A stretch of 20,193 nucleotides of DNA from DASXBA01 sp046729895 (GTDB lineage: Bacteria; Actinomycetota; Thermoleophilia; Solirubrobacterales; Thermoleophilaceae): the NCBI GenBank assembly GCA_046729895.1, contig JBKPHP010000227.1, forward strand, positions 1 to 20,193, read 5' to 3'. The position numbers were made by a program, and so were the translations under genes. The first letter of the stretch is position 1; the number at the start of each line of letters is the position of its first letter. Below, one piece after another: positions 1 through 6,923 of the stretch. The notes beneath the pieces were generated by a model that was not told the DNA's origin, ran no database searches, and saw nothing but the letters and a program-made list of their open reading frames with translations.

Positions 1-954
1 CTCGTGGAACTCGGGGTGCTGCTCGAGGAAGAGGTCGAAGGCGGTGAAGCCGCGCAACACGTTCTTCGAGAGGTCGGCGCGGTCCACACGCAGGATCAGG
101 TGCTCGCGGCGGCGGCGCAGGATCTCCCGCTCGTACTCGAGCACGGCCGGCTGTTGAGCGTTGCGATGGAAGCTCTCGGCGGAGATGGGCAGCGGGTAGG
201 CGCGCACCCATACGTCGCGGCCCTCGAAGTGCACGATTCCCAGCTCCTCATCCACGTCGAGGTCGAACAACTCTCGGCAGCAAAGCAGGAAGTTGCGCCT
301 GTAGGAGCGTGTGTGGAAGGAGACGATGTCGTTCGAGAGGACCCCTTCGTAGATGTCCTCCCGTATGTCGCTGGGCAAGACGCGCCAGGCGTCCGGCTGG
401 GTCCAGGGGATGTGGACGAAGTGGTGAAGGAAGAGGTCGGGCCGCTCCTGCCGGATGAACTTCGGCGCGACGTAGAGGTGATAGTCGTGCAGCATCACCA
501 CGGCGTCGGCGCTGGTCGAGGCCTCCTCCAAGACTGCCTCGGCCAGGTCGCGATTGACGACGCAGTAGCCGTCCTCGTAGGACTCGACCTCGTGGCGCCG
601 GATGTCGGGCGCGTTCGAGAGGTCCCACAGGTAGTGCTGGATGAACCAGAGCAGGGGGTTGGCCACGACGTTGTAGAAGGCGGCGTAGGCCTCCGGATCG
701 CTCTCCACCAGCCGTACTCGGTAGACGAGGTCGTCGAGCTCAACCTCGATGCTCTGCCCGCCGTGCTCGCGGCTGACCTCCACGTCCTCCTCGGTCATCG
801 CCGACGCCACCCAGATCGCCTCACGGTGCTCCACGAGCCCCGTGAGAGCGGTCACGAGCCCGCCGCCGCCGCGCCTGGCGACGAGCGCTCCGTCATCTCC
901 CCGCTGGAATGTGGCCGGCCCGCGGTTGGAGACGAGGATCAGCGGAGACCTCAT
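1..954 (-). CDS. otsA: GT20 glycosyltransferase, trehalose-6-phosphate synthase-like (partial, 3' end outside window)
   Basis: Predicted cytoplasmic retaining glycosyltransferase. The OtsA reaction joins NDP-glucose and glucose-6-phosphate to give trehalose-6-phosphate. The visible 318 residues start MRSPLILVSNRGP (the N-terminal VSNR motif of GT20), then a Gly-rich nucleotide-sugar loop (RRGGGGLVTAL), HDYHLY, HIPWTQPD and VDRADLSKN, whose Arg and Lys match the R262/K267 pair of E. coli OtsA. About 150 residues of a normal OtsA lie beyond base 1. The ATG overlaps the TreT stop as ATGA, so translation is probably coupled. HIPWTQPDAW replaces the E. coli HIPFP type motif, so donor or acceptor may differ; a glucosylglycerol-phosphate-synthase-like activity is a less likely alternative. 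Family call is sure, exact substrate is not. Confidence 0.85.
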   Translation of the reverse strand, partial: MRSPLILVSNRGPATFQRGDDGALVARRGGGGLVTALTGLVEHREAIWVASAMTEEDVEVSREHGGQSIEVELDDLVYRVRLVESDPEAYAAFYNVVANPLLWFIQHYLWDLSNAPDIRRHEVESYEDGYCVVNRDLAEAVLEEASTSADAVVMLHDYHLYVAPKFIRQERPDLFLHHFVHIPWTQPDAWRVLPSDIREDIYEGVLSNDIVSFHTRSYRRNFLLCCRELFDLDVDEELGIVHFEGRDVWVRAYPLPISAESFHRNAQQPAVLEYEREILRRRREHLILRVDRADLSKNVLRGFTAFDLFLEQHPEFHE

Positions 955-2186
955 GATCGCTCCTTGAAGATACGCAGCCAGTCTCGGACGAGGCGCGGGG
1001 TCAGGAAGTGCTTGCGCACGTGCTCCTTGCCCGAGCGCCCGAGCTGCCTGCCCAGGTCCGGGTCGCGCAGTATCGCGACCGCGCGCTCGGCGCACTCCTC
1101 GGGCGAGGAGACGAGGTATCCGGTCTCGCCGTCCTGCACCTGAAGCGGGATGCCGCCCACGGCGCCGCCGATGAACGGCCGGGACTTCCACAGGGCCTCC
1201 GTCACCGTCAGCCCGAACCCCTCCCGCCTGGACTTCTGGATCGCGACGTCGGACTGCGACTGGAAGGCATTCACCTCGATCGCCCCCACGTTGTTGAGGT
1301 TGTTGAGGATGTGGATGTCCGGGTCGCCGTCGGCGTACGCCATGGTGCTGTTGAAGAACTCCCAGCCCTCCGGGTCGTCGGTGGCCATCGAGCCGACCAG
1401 GGCGAGCTGCACGTCGGGTACCTCCTGCTTCATCCTGCGGTAGGCGTCGATCACGCCGACCGGGTCCTTCCAGGGATCGAAGCGCGACACCTGGCACACC
1501 ATCTGCCGGTCGACGTCGATGCCGAACTGGTCGCAGACGAAGGCGGCGTCCTCCGGCGACAGCTGCATGTTCTTCGGCGAGAGCGGATCGATCGCCGGCG
1601 GACAGATGTGCACCTTCCCGGCGCCGTCGAGCCCCGAGGGCACGTATTGCTGCACGTGATACACGGAGGCGTCGTACTCGCGCACGAGCGGCACGAACCG
1701 CTGGACGACCTCCGGGTTCGGCTCCGAGAGGTCGATGTGGCAGCGCCAGATCCACGTGCGCGCCTTCTCCGACACGTGCTTGCGGATCGCGCACGGCTGG
1801 GGATCGTGGACGATGATCACGTCCCAGCCCCCCGTGATCTCAGTGGCGTTGAGCGCGTTGTAGCGCTCGTACACCTTCCACTCCTCTTCTGTGAGCACGG
1901 TCGGGGCGCCCTGGAGCGCGTTGTGGAGGCGCTTGGTCGCGTTGTAGAACTCCTCGCGGCCCAGCATCACCTGCCAGTCGGCCTCGATTCCGACGTCCAG
2001 CATCAGCGGGACGAGCGTGTAGAGGATCTCCGAGACGCCGCCACCGAAGGCGGTGGCCGAGAGGTGCAGCACCCTGAGGCCCTGCAGCTCGTCCGCCAAC
2101 TCCCTGATCTCGGCTATCAGCGCCCGACCGGCCAGGTGCGTGTAATCGGCCAGGCTCTTATGGCCTACCGCTATGGGCTGGAGCAT
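951..2186 (-). CDS. treT: Trehalose synthase, nucleoside diphosphate glucose-dependent (TreT, GT4)
   Basis: TreT makes trehalose directly from NDP-glucose and glucose in the cytoplasm, with no phosphate intermediate. The 411-residue protein has the GT-B layout. It carries the N-terminal glycine loop AFGGGVSE (about 46-53), the TreT-type region VIIVHDPQPCAI (123-134), WRCHIDLSEPNPE (147-159), VSRFDPWKDP (233-242), and the C-terminal EX7E motif REGFGLTVTEAL with Glu322 and Glu330. Length is typical of bacterial and archaeal TreT. The ATG lies 4 bp after the stop of the RsbW-like gene with no strong Shine-Dalgarno sequence, which suggests coupling, and its TGA overlaps the next ATG. Two trehalose-forming glycosyltransferases thus sit back to back. 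Confidence 0.9.
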   Translation of the reverse strand: MLQPIAVGHKSLADYTHLAGRALIAEIRELADELQGLRVLHLSATAFGGGVSEILYTLVPLMLDVGIEADWQVMLGREEFYNATKRLHNALQGAPTVLTEEEWKVYERYNALNATEITGGWDVIIVHDPQPCAIRKHVSEKARTWIWRCHIDLSEPNPEVVQRFVPLVREYDASVYHVQQYVPSGLDGAGKVHICPPAIDPLSPKNMQLSPEDAAFVCDQFGIDVDRQMVCQVSRFDPWKDPVGVIDAYRRMKQEVPDVQLALVGSMATDDPEGWEFFNSTMAYADGDPDIHILNNLNNVGAIEVNAFQSQSDVAIQKSRREGFGLTVTEALWKSRPFIGGAVGGIPLQVQDGETGYLVSSPEECAERAVAILRDPDLGRQLGRSGKEHVRKHFLTPRLVRDWLRIFKERS

Positions 2187-2190
2187 TGGG

Positions 2191-2583
2191 TCAGCCTGAG
2201 CCCAGGTACTTGACGAGCCGGGTGCGATGTTCGCCGAAGTCGCATTCGTCGACCGTTGCGTCGATGATGGCGCGCCCGAGCTCCTGCTCGACCGCCGAGA
2301 CTTCGGTTGGCGGGCCCTCCAACTCGAGAATCAGCCGGTCCTCGAGCAGCCGGAAGGCAAAGTTGAGCCGGCCCTCCTGCTCGTCGGGGCGGGCGTCGTC
2401 CACGTAGTCGTTGGCCGCCTCCGTGACCGCGAGCTTGAGGTCTGCGACCTCGTCGGCGGACAGAGGTGTCAGGCGACAAACGGCCGAGAGCGCCAAGCGG
2501 GCGAGAACCAGATGGTCGGGCCTCGCGGGAATTGTCAATGAGACGTCGCGGCCTTCGGTCACCTGCGGGGACTGCGCTCGCAC
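2191..2583 (-). CDS. RsbW-like HATPase-fold protein with degenerate ATP site
   Basis: A 130-residue protein resembling anti-sigma factor kinases of the RsbW/SpoIIAB type. Seen: an N-terminal beta-strand segment, the helix ADEVADLKLAVTEAAND (about 43-59) like the RsbW N-box helix, and a C-terminal segment ELGRAIIDATVDECDFGEHRTRLVKYL typical of the end of such proteins. Unusual: canonical E-x-x-x-N reads E55-A-A-N-D59, and no DxGxG loop is visible; the place holds LELEGPPTE. ATP binding and kinase activity are therefore doubtful, and it may act only as a binding partner for an anti-anti-sigma or sigma factor. The GTG start is 9 bp after the inositol-phosphatase-family stop. Position directly before treT suggests a regulatory link to trehalose synthesis (inference). 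Confidence 0.7.
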   Translation of the reverse strand: MRAQSPQVTEGRDVSLTIPARPDHLVLARLALSAVCRLTPLSADEVADLKLAVTEAANDYVDDARPDEQEGRLNFAFRLLEDRLILELEGPPTEVSAVEQELGRAIIDATVDECDFGEHRTRLVKYLGSG

Positions 2584-2592
2584 GTCGGGAGC

Positions 2593-3507
2593 CTACCCGG
2601 AAACGCGCCGCACCCCATCATGAACGCTCGCCAGGACACGCTGGTGCAAAGCCGCGTTCGAAGCCGCCACGACCGACATCTGAAACTCGGGCGCGGCACC
2701 CAAGAGCGGCCGATTGGCGAGGGAGCGGCCATAGGCGTCGGTCACCTCTGCGCCGGCCTCCTCCAGGACCAGCACCGCGGCCGCGAGATCGTACGGAGAG
2801 TTGTTCAGCACCGCCCCGCCGCCCACCCGCTCGAACTCCTCCCGCATGCCGGCGACGTCGGCGACCAGGCGGGGCCCGGGCTCCACGTAGGCGTCGAGCT
2901 GACCGGTAACGATCCGCGTCATGTCGAACGACGCCGCCCCGAGCTCGAAGGTCGCGCCGCCCACCGACGAGGCGTCGATGAGGTCGGCGAGCACCTCGGC
3001 GGTGGGGCGCGCAGGGCGGCCACGGAAGCCGTACGTCCAGAACATCCGCTCGAGCCGCTCGTTGTCCGACAGGCGCACCGGAGGCGACTCGACCAGCCCC
3101 GCGCCGCGCTTCGCCAGGAAGACGACCCCCGACGGGATCTCCACCACGCAGCCGACGCAGACGTCACCCATCGTCACGCCGTCGCGCAGCGGCGCGGCCG
3201 CCACCGACACGCAGCACGCCTCGAGGCCGGCCAGAGCCGGCCGGGTGCCGTCGATCGGGTCCACCACGAGCACTGCCGAGGCGCCATCCGCAGGGGTGAC
3301 GAGCCCCCGGTCCTCCGAGTAGAACGCCACCGCGGGCGCCCGCTCGGCCAAGAAGCGCTCGAGGGTCCGCTCAGCCTCGGCGTCGATTGCGAAGGTCACG
3401 TCCCCACCTGCAGCCTCGTCCTCGTGGGCCCGGGCGGCGTGGGATCCGAGGTGCGGCAGGACCTGCTCGCGCAGCGCCAGCGCGAGCTCGCGGACGAGCT
3501 CTTGCAC
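2593..3507 (-). CDS. Inositol monophosphatase family protein
   Basis: Mg-dependent sugar/inositol phosphatase fold (IMPase/FBPase superfamily), 304 residues. Seen: SEDRG at about 64-68, where IMPases usually have GEE, the metal-binding DPIDGT at 83-88, and SPYDLAAAVLVLEEAGAEVTD at 237-257, matching the C-terminal D-x-A-A motif. The middle (about 205-235) carries extra sequence around GPRLVADVAG. The substrate cannot be told from sequence: inositol phosphate, a sugar phosphate or 3'-phosphoadenosine phosphate are all possible. In this operon a role on a sugar phosphate of compatible-solute metabolism is attractive but unproven. The GTG start has a good Shine-Dalgarno sequence (GAGGGGAG, about 3 nt before), marking it as an independently initiated gene after a 55-bp gap. 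Confidence 0.83.
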   Translation of the reverse strand: MQELVRELALALREQVLPHLGSHAARAHEDEAAGGDVTFAIDAEAERTLERFLAERAPAVAFYSEDRGLVTPADGASAVLVVDPIDGTRPALAGLEACCVSVAAAPLRDGVTMGDVCVGCVVEIPSGVVFLAKRGAGLVESPPVRLSDNERLERMFWTYGFRGRPARPTAEVLADLIDASSVGGATFELGAASFDMTRIVTGQLDAYVEPGPRLVADVAGMREEFERVGGGAVLNNSPYDLAAAVLVLEEAGAEVTDAYGRSLANRPLLGAAPEFQMSVVAASNAALHQRVLASVHDGVRRVSG

Positions 3508-3519
3508 TACTCCCCTCGC

Positions 3520-3532
3520 GGGCGCAGCGCCC
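3520..3532. other. Short perfect inverted repeat between HtrA and IMPase-family genes
   Basis: GGGCGCAGCGCCC is a perfect inverted repeat (5-bp stem, 3-nt loop) in the 55-bp gap, the only sizeable gap in the seven-gene run. No U-tract follows on the minus strand, so it is not a normal terminator. It may be an mRNA processing or attenuation hairpin, or chance in GC-rich DNA. Confidence 0.25.
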
Positions 3533-3562
3533 TCGCCGCCGGCCGCTCGCGGACGCGCCGTC

Positions 3563-4756
3563 TCACGGTCGCGACCGCGGGGCCTCGCTTGGGCGCTTGT
3601 CCAGCTTCACGTTCACGGTGCGGTGGTCGTGCCCCCGCACCACCTCGAGGTCCACCTCGTCGCCCGCGCTCTTCGCGCTGATCAGGTCGGCCAGATCATC
3701 GCTGCGGGTGAGCTTGTGCCCGTCTACGGCGACTATCACGTCGCCGTCCTTCGGGATTCCTTCCTCGCCCTGGAAGTCGATCTTGTCGCCCCCCGCCTTC
3801 AGGCCGGCGTCGTCGGCGGGGCTCCCGCCCTGCACGTCCACGATGAGCGCGCCGTCGCGAACGTCCAGCCCAAGCCGGTCGGCGAGCTGGGGGTACAGGG
3901 GGCGGCTGGTCACCCCCAGGAATCCGTAGTCGACCTTGCCATTGGCGCGCAGCTCCCGCACGGAACGGCGGACTGCATCGACCGGGATCGCATAGCCCAC
4001 TCCCTCCCCGCCGCCGGAGGTCGACCTGATCTGGGCGTTGATGCCCAGCACCCGGCCCCTCGCGTCGAGCAGCGGACCGCCCGAGTTGCCGGGATTGATC
4101 GCGGCGTCGGTCTGGATCGCGTTGCCGATCTGGAAGGCGGTCAGTGACTCGATGTTGCGGTCGAGCGCCGAGATCACGCCGACGGAGAGCGACTGCTGCT
4201 CCCCGAAGGGGCTCCCGATCGCGGCCACCGGCTCGCCCACCCTCAGATGGTCCGAGGAGCCGAGGCGGAGCGGCGTCAGCGAGAGCCCACGCGGGTCCAG
4301 CTTGAGCAGGCCCACGTCCGCGTTCGGGTCGGCGCCCACGATGTCGGCCTTCACGCGATTGCCGTCCGAGAACTCCACGAAGACCTGCTTGGCCTTGCGC
4401 GTGGGAGCCGCTCGGCCCTCACCGGCCGGGCTCCGTCCTTCGGTCACCACGTGCGCATTCGTGGCGACGTAGCCATCGCCATCCAGCACGAACCCCGATC
4501 CCTGGCCGCCTTCGCCGTCACCCCTGCTGAGCAGCGATCCACCATCGAACAAGGAGATGACGGTTACCACTCCGGGTGAGAGCCGATCGTATATCTCACC
4601 CGGGTCGAACCCGCCCTTCTTCCCGATCTGCTCGACCACATTGACGCGGGTCGTTTCGACCTTGCGCGGCCCTTCCGCCTGCCCGCCGTCGCCGCCGCCG
4701 CAGGCGGCGAGGCCGAGCCCGAGGCCCGCGACGACGAAGGCGCACAGCCGCCTCAA
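3563..4756 (-). CDS. HtrA/DegP-type serine protease, predicted lipoprotein with PDZ domain
   Basis: Envelope quality-control protease, 397 residues. Residues 1-19 form a lipoprotein signal with lipobox LAAC (Cys19), so it is probably anchored outside the cytoplasmic membrane. A Gly-rich linker is followed by a trypsin-like domain (about 52-265) with His102 (TNAHVV), Asp147 (NADVGLL) and Ser225 (GNSGGP), all present, then one PDZ domain (about 277-385). The TTG start overlaps the kinase TGA as TTGA, a strong sign of coupled translation; the signal peptide begins directly from this TTG. Gene order regulator-kinase-HtrA parallels mycobacterial mprA-mprB-pepD, where the protease belongs to the envelope-stress response. 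A role in feedback on the kinase is inferred. Confidence 0.93.
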   Translation of the reverse strand: MRRLCAFVVAGLGLGLAACGGGDGGQAEGPRKVETTRVNVVEQIGKKGGFDPGEIYDRLSPGVVTVISLFDGGSLLSRGDGEGGQGSGFVLDGDGYVATNAHVVTEGRSPAGEGRAAPTRKAKQVFVEFSDGNRVKADIVGADPNADVGLLKLDPRGLSLTPLRLGSSDHLRVGEPVAAIGSPFGEQQSLSVGVISALDRNIESLTAFQIGNAIQTDAAINPGNSGGPLLDARGRVLGINAQIRSTSGGGEGVGYAIPVDAVRRSVRELRANGKVDYGFLGVTSRPLYPQLADRLGLDVRDGALIVDVQGGSPADDAGLKAGGDKIDFQGEEGIPKDGDVIVAVDGHKLTRSDDLADLISAKSAGDEVDLEVVRGHDHRTVNVKLDKRPSEAPRSRP

Positions 4757-6183
4757 GCCGCGTCTCCGTCGGGGCTTGGCAGCTCCAGCCTGAAGGTCGT
4801 GGCGCCGGCGCGGGAGGAGAGCGTGATGCGGCCCTGCATGCGTTCCGCGAGCTCCTGCGCGATCGCAAGTCCCAGCCCCGCTCCGCGAGCCGCGTCCCCG
4901 GTGTAGAAGCGCTCGAACACGTGTGAAATGGCGCCGTCCCCGACGCCCGGGCCGTTATCGGCCACCGTGAGCTCGGCGGCCCCGTTGTGACGTTCGGCGC
5001 TCACGGTGACTTCGGTCCCCTCCGGTGTGTGCCGGAGCGCGTTGTCGAGCAGGATACGCATGATCTGCGCGACCCGCTCCGGGTCGCACGCGGCCGCCAC
5101 TCCGTCCTCCGGCAGCTCCACCTGCAGGTCGGTCCCGTGGTCGCTCAGCGCCGGCTTGAACTCGCCGACGACCGAGCGTGCGAGCTCCGAGAGATCCACA
5201 GCCTCGCGCTCGAGCTCGACCGAGCCGGCGTCGAGCCGGGAGAGGTCGAGCAGGTCCACTGACAGCTTCTGCAGGCGGGCGACCTGCTCGCTCATCGTCT
5301 CGAGGAACTCGCGCCGCGTGCCCTCGTCGAGCTCCTCATCCTGGAGCAGCTCCACGAAGCCGGCAAGCGAGAAGATCGGAGTGCGCAGCTCGTGGGAGGC
5401 CGTGGCTACGAACTCCTTGCGTGCCACGTCGACCCGTCGGAGCTTCTGCTGCATCTCGTTGAAGGCCCGCGTCAGCTGTCCCAGCTCGTCCTCGGAGTCG
5501 ACCGGCAGGGGATCGATGAAACGTCCGGTGGCGACCTGCTTGACGCTTCCCTCCAGCCGCCGCACGCGCCTGGCGAGCGCATGCGCCACGAAGTAGCCGC
5601 CTACGAGCGCCACCAGGAGCGCGACCGCGGTGGCCAGGAGGACGCGCTCGCGAACGAACGAGACGGTCTCCGCCACGTCGCCGAGATCGCGGGAGTAGAG
5701 GGCCACCCACCCAGGTGTCCCCCGATAGTCGATCGGCTGGGCCACCTGGCCGACCTCCACGCCGTTCAGCTCGCCGAACCCCGTCGTCACCCGCCGTCTC
5801 TCGACCGCCCGGCGCGCGATCGCCGGCTGGGAGGGCACCTCGCGCTCCTCGCCGGAGTCCGAGAGGACGAAGAAGCGGAGCGAGGCCTGTTCGCCCGGCC
5901 CGGTCAGCGATTGCTGGATGCTCAACAGCGTCACCCTGGAGTCCGTGGCCTCGGCCGCCGCGCGAACGCGCCGGTCCACGATCGGGGCCGGAACGTCCCG
6001 CCCGATCAACGCCGAAAAGCGCTTCTGCGTTCCCTTGGCGGTGCGCTTGAGGTCGCCGAGCTTCTGGTCCTTGAGGTTCGACTCGAGCTGCGGCACCACC
6101 ACGAAGTAGATGACCGAGAAGGCGAGCGCGGTGATCGCGAAGAAGAGAAGGAGGAGCTTGTTGCGGAGCGACGGCCTCGTCAT
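4753..6183 (-). CDS. Membrane sensor histidine kinase (HAMP, HisKA, HATPase)
   Basis: Sensor of a two-component system, 476 residues. TM1 is at about 9-30, an extracytoplasmic sensing region at 31-180, and TM2 at 181-202. HAMP (about 203-254) and the H-box TASHELRTPIFSL with His264 follow. The ATPase domain has N-box LLDNALRHTP (Asn381), G1 DNGPGVG (from Asp409), FERFY, and G2 GAGLGLAIA (433-441). All catalytic motifs are intact. The roughly 150-residue extracytoplasmic domain has no cysteines or PAS-like motif that I can recognise. The ATG overlaps the regulator stop as ATGA, and its own TGA overlaps the protease start. Closest known arrangement: MprB, which senses envelope stress. The actual signal is unknown. 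Confidence 0.95.
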   Translation of the reverse strand: MTRPSLRNKLLLLFFAITALAFSVIYFVVVPQLESNLKDQKLGDLKRTAKGTQKRFSALIGRDVPAPIVDRRVRAAAEATDSRVTLLSIQQSLTGPGEQASLRFFVLSDSGEEREVPSQPAIARRAVERRRVTTGFGELNGVEVGQVAQPIDYRGTPGWVALYSRDLGDVAETVSFVRERVLLATAVALLVALVGGYFVAHALARRVRRLEGSVKQVATGRFIDPLPVDSEDELGQLTRAFNEMQQKLRRVDVARKEFVATASHELRTPIFSLAGFVELLQDEELDEGTRREFLETMSEQVARLQKLSVDLLDLSRLDAGSVELEREAVDLSELARSVVGEFKPALSDHGTDLQVELPEDGVAAACDPERVAQIMRILLDNALRHTPEGTEVTVSAERHNGAAELTVADNGPGVGDGAISHVFERFYTGDAARGAGLGLAIAQELAERMQGRITLSSRAGATTFRLELPSPDGDAA

Positions 6184-6881
6184 CGGTCGCGGAACCGGTA
6201 TCCCACGCCGCGCACGGTGAAGATCAGCTCCGGGTGGCGGGGATCCCGCTCCAGCTTCTCGCGCAGGTGGCGGATGTGGACGTCCACCGTACGCGGGTCG
6301 CGGTAGGACGAGTCACCCCAGACTCGCTCGAGGAGCATGGTCCGGCTGAAGACGCGCCCTGGGCTGCGTGCAAGGGCCGCGAGGATCTCGAACTCCACGT
6401 AGGTCAGGCGCACCGGCTCCCCGCGCACCTCGACCTGGCGCTTGTCGAAGTCGACCCGCAGATCGCCCTCCTCGATCGGCTCCTCCTCGAGGTCCTCGCC
6501 GCGGCTGAGCTCGGCGCGGCGAAGGACGGCCTTCACCCGGCTGCGGAACTCGCGCACCGAGAAGGGCTTCGTTATGTAGTCGTCGGCGCCCAGCTCGAGG
6601 CCGAGGACCTTGTCGATCTCCTCGGTCTTGGCGGTGAGCATGATGATCGGCACGGTGCTTCGCGCGCGGATCTGCCGGCAGACGTCGAAGCCGTCGACCT
6701 TGGGAAGCATCACGTCGAGGACGACGAGGTCGAACTCGTCGTCGCGAAGCCGGTTCAGCGCTTCGCGGCCGTCGAGAGCCGAGACCACGTCGTAGCCCTC
6801 CTTGCGAAGCGGATAGGCGAGCAGCTTCTGGACCGAGTGCTCGTCGTCCACGAGCAATATGCGGGGTGCCGAAGCCTGCAA
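6180..6881 (-). CDS. OmpR/PhoB-family response regulator
   Basis: Partner of the adjacent kinase, 233 residues. The receiver domain (about 6-120) has acidic pair Asp12/Asp13, phosphoacceptor Asp56 (VVLDVMLP), Thr83 and Lys105 (TKPF). A short acidic linker leads to the winged-helix DNA-binding domain (about 138-231) with the end motif FTVRGVGYRF. Start: the TTG at 6881 is the only sensible start, because an in-frame TGA lies two codons upstream. There is no spaced Shine-Dalgarno sequence, but a TACAAT hexamer ends 8 nt before the TTG, so the mRNA is probably leaderless. A 7-4-7 direct repeat upstream suggests autoregulation. It heads a seven-gene run. Confidence 0.95.
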   Translation of the reverse strand: MQASAPRILLVDDEHSVQKLLAYPLRKEGYDVVSALDGREALNRLRDDEFDLVVLDVMLPKVDGFDVCRQIRARSTVPIIMLTAKTEEIDKVLGLELGADDYITKPFSVREFRSRVKAVLRRAELSRGEDLEEEPIEEGDLRVDFDKRQVEVRGEPVRLTYVEFEILAALARSPGRVFSRTMLLERVWGDSSYRDPRTVDVHIRHLREKLERDPRHPELIFTVRGVGYRFRDR

Positions 6882-6889
6882 CCTTCAAG

Positions 6890-6895
6890 ATTGTA
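6890..6895 (-). promoter_or_regulatory. Putative -10 element of the regulator-kinase-protease-trehalose operon
   Basis: On the minus strand 6895-6890 reads TACAAT (5 of 6 to TATAAT), 8 nt before the TTG start at 6881, so transcription would begin almost at the start codon. The -35 position (about 6912-6918) has no TTGACA-like sequence, as in activator-dependent promoters. On the plus strand TAGGTT (6894-6899) overlaps it and could be the -10 of the divergent gene. Confidence 0.55.
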
Positions 6896-6905
6896 GGTTG
6901 GCGCC

Positions 6906-6923
6906 GTGATCGCCCAGTGATCG
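6906..6923. promoter_or_regulatory. Direct repeat GTGATCG-N4-GTGATCG, candidate OmpR/PhoB-family operator
   Basis: Two identical 7-mers, GTGATCG at 6906-6912 and 6917-6923, are separated by CCCA, giving an 11-bp period. PhoB/PhoP-type regulators bind head-to-tail 7-bp repeats with 4-bp spacers, often in place of a -35 box about 10 bp from the -10. Here 10 bp separate the repeat from the TACAAT of the regulator gene. The second copy also holds the likely GTG start of the divergent membrane protein gene. The binding protein is inferred to be the regulator encoded next door. Confidence 0.5.

Noticed and set aside
4..1143. Long plus-strand open frame opposite the GT20 and treT genes
   Set aside because: It is antisense to two clear enzyme genes, has no family similarity, and long antisense frames are expected at this GC content.
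1008..2213. 401-codon plus-strand open frame opposite treT
   Set aside because: Composition rich in Arg, His, Val and Leu is the mirror of GC-rich coding; treT on the minus strand has complete motifs.
6879..6900. Inverted repeat CAACCT-N10-AGGTTG at the regulator start as an operator
   Set aside because: Only 6 bp per arm, overlaps the start codon and -10; the 7-4-7 direct repeat next to it is a better candidate site for an OmpR-family protein.
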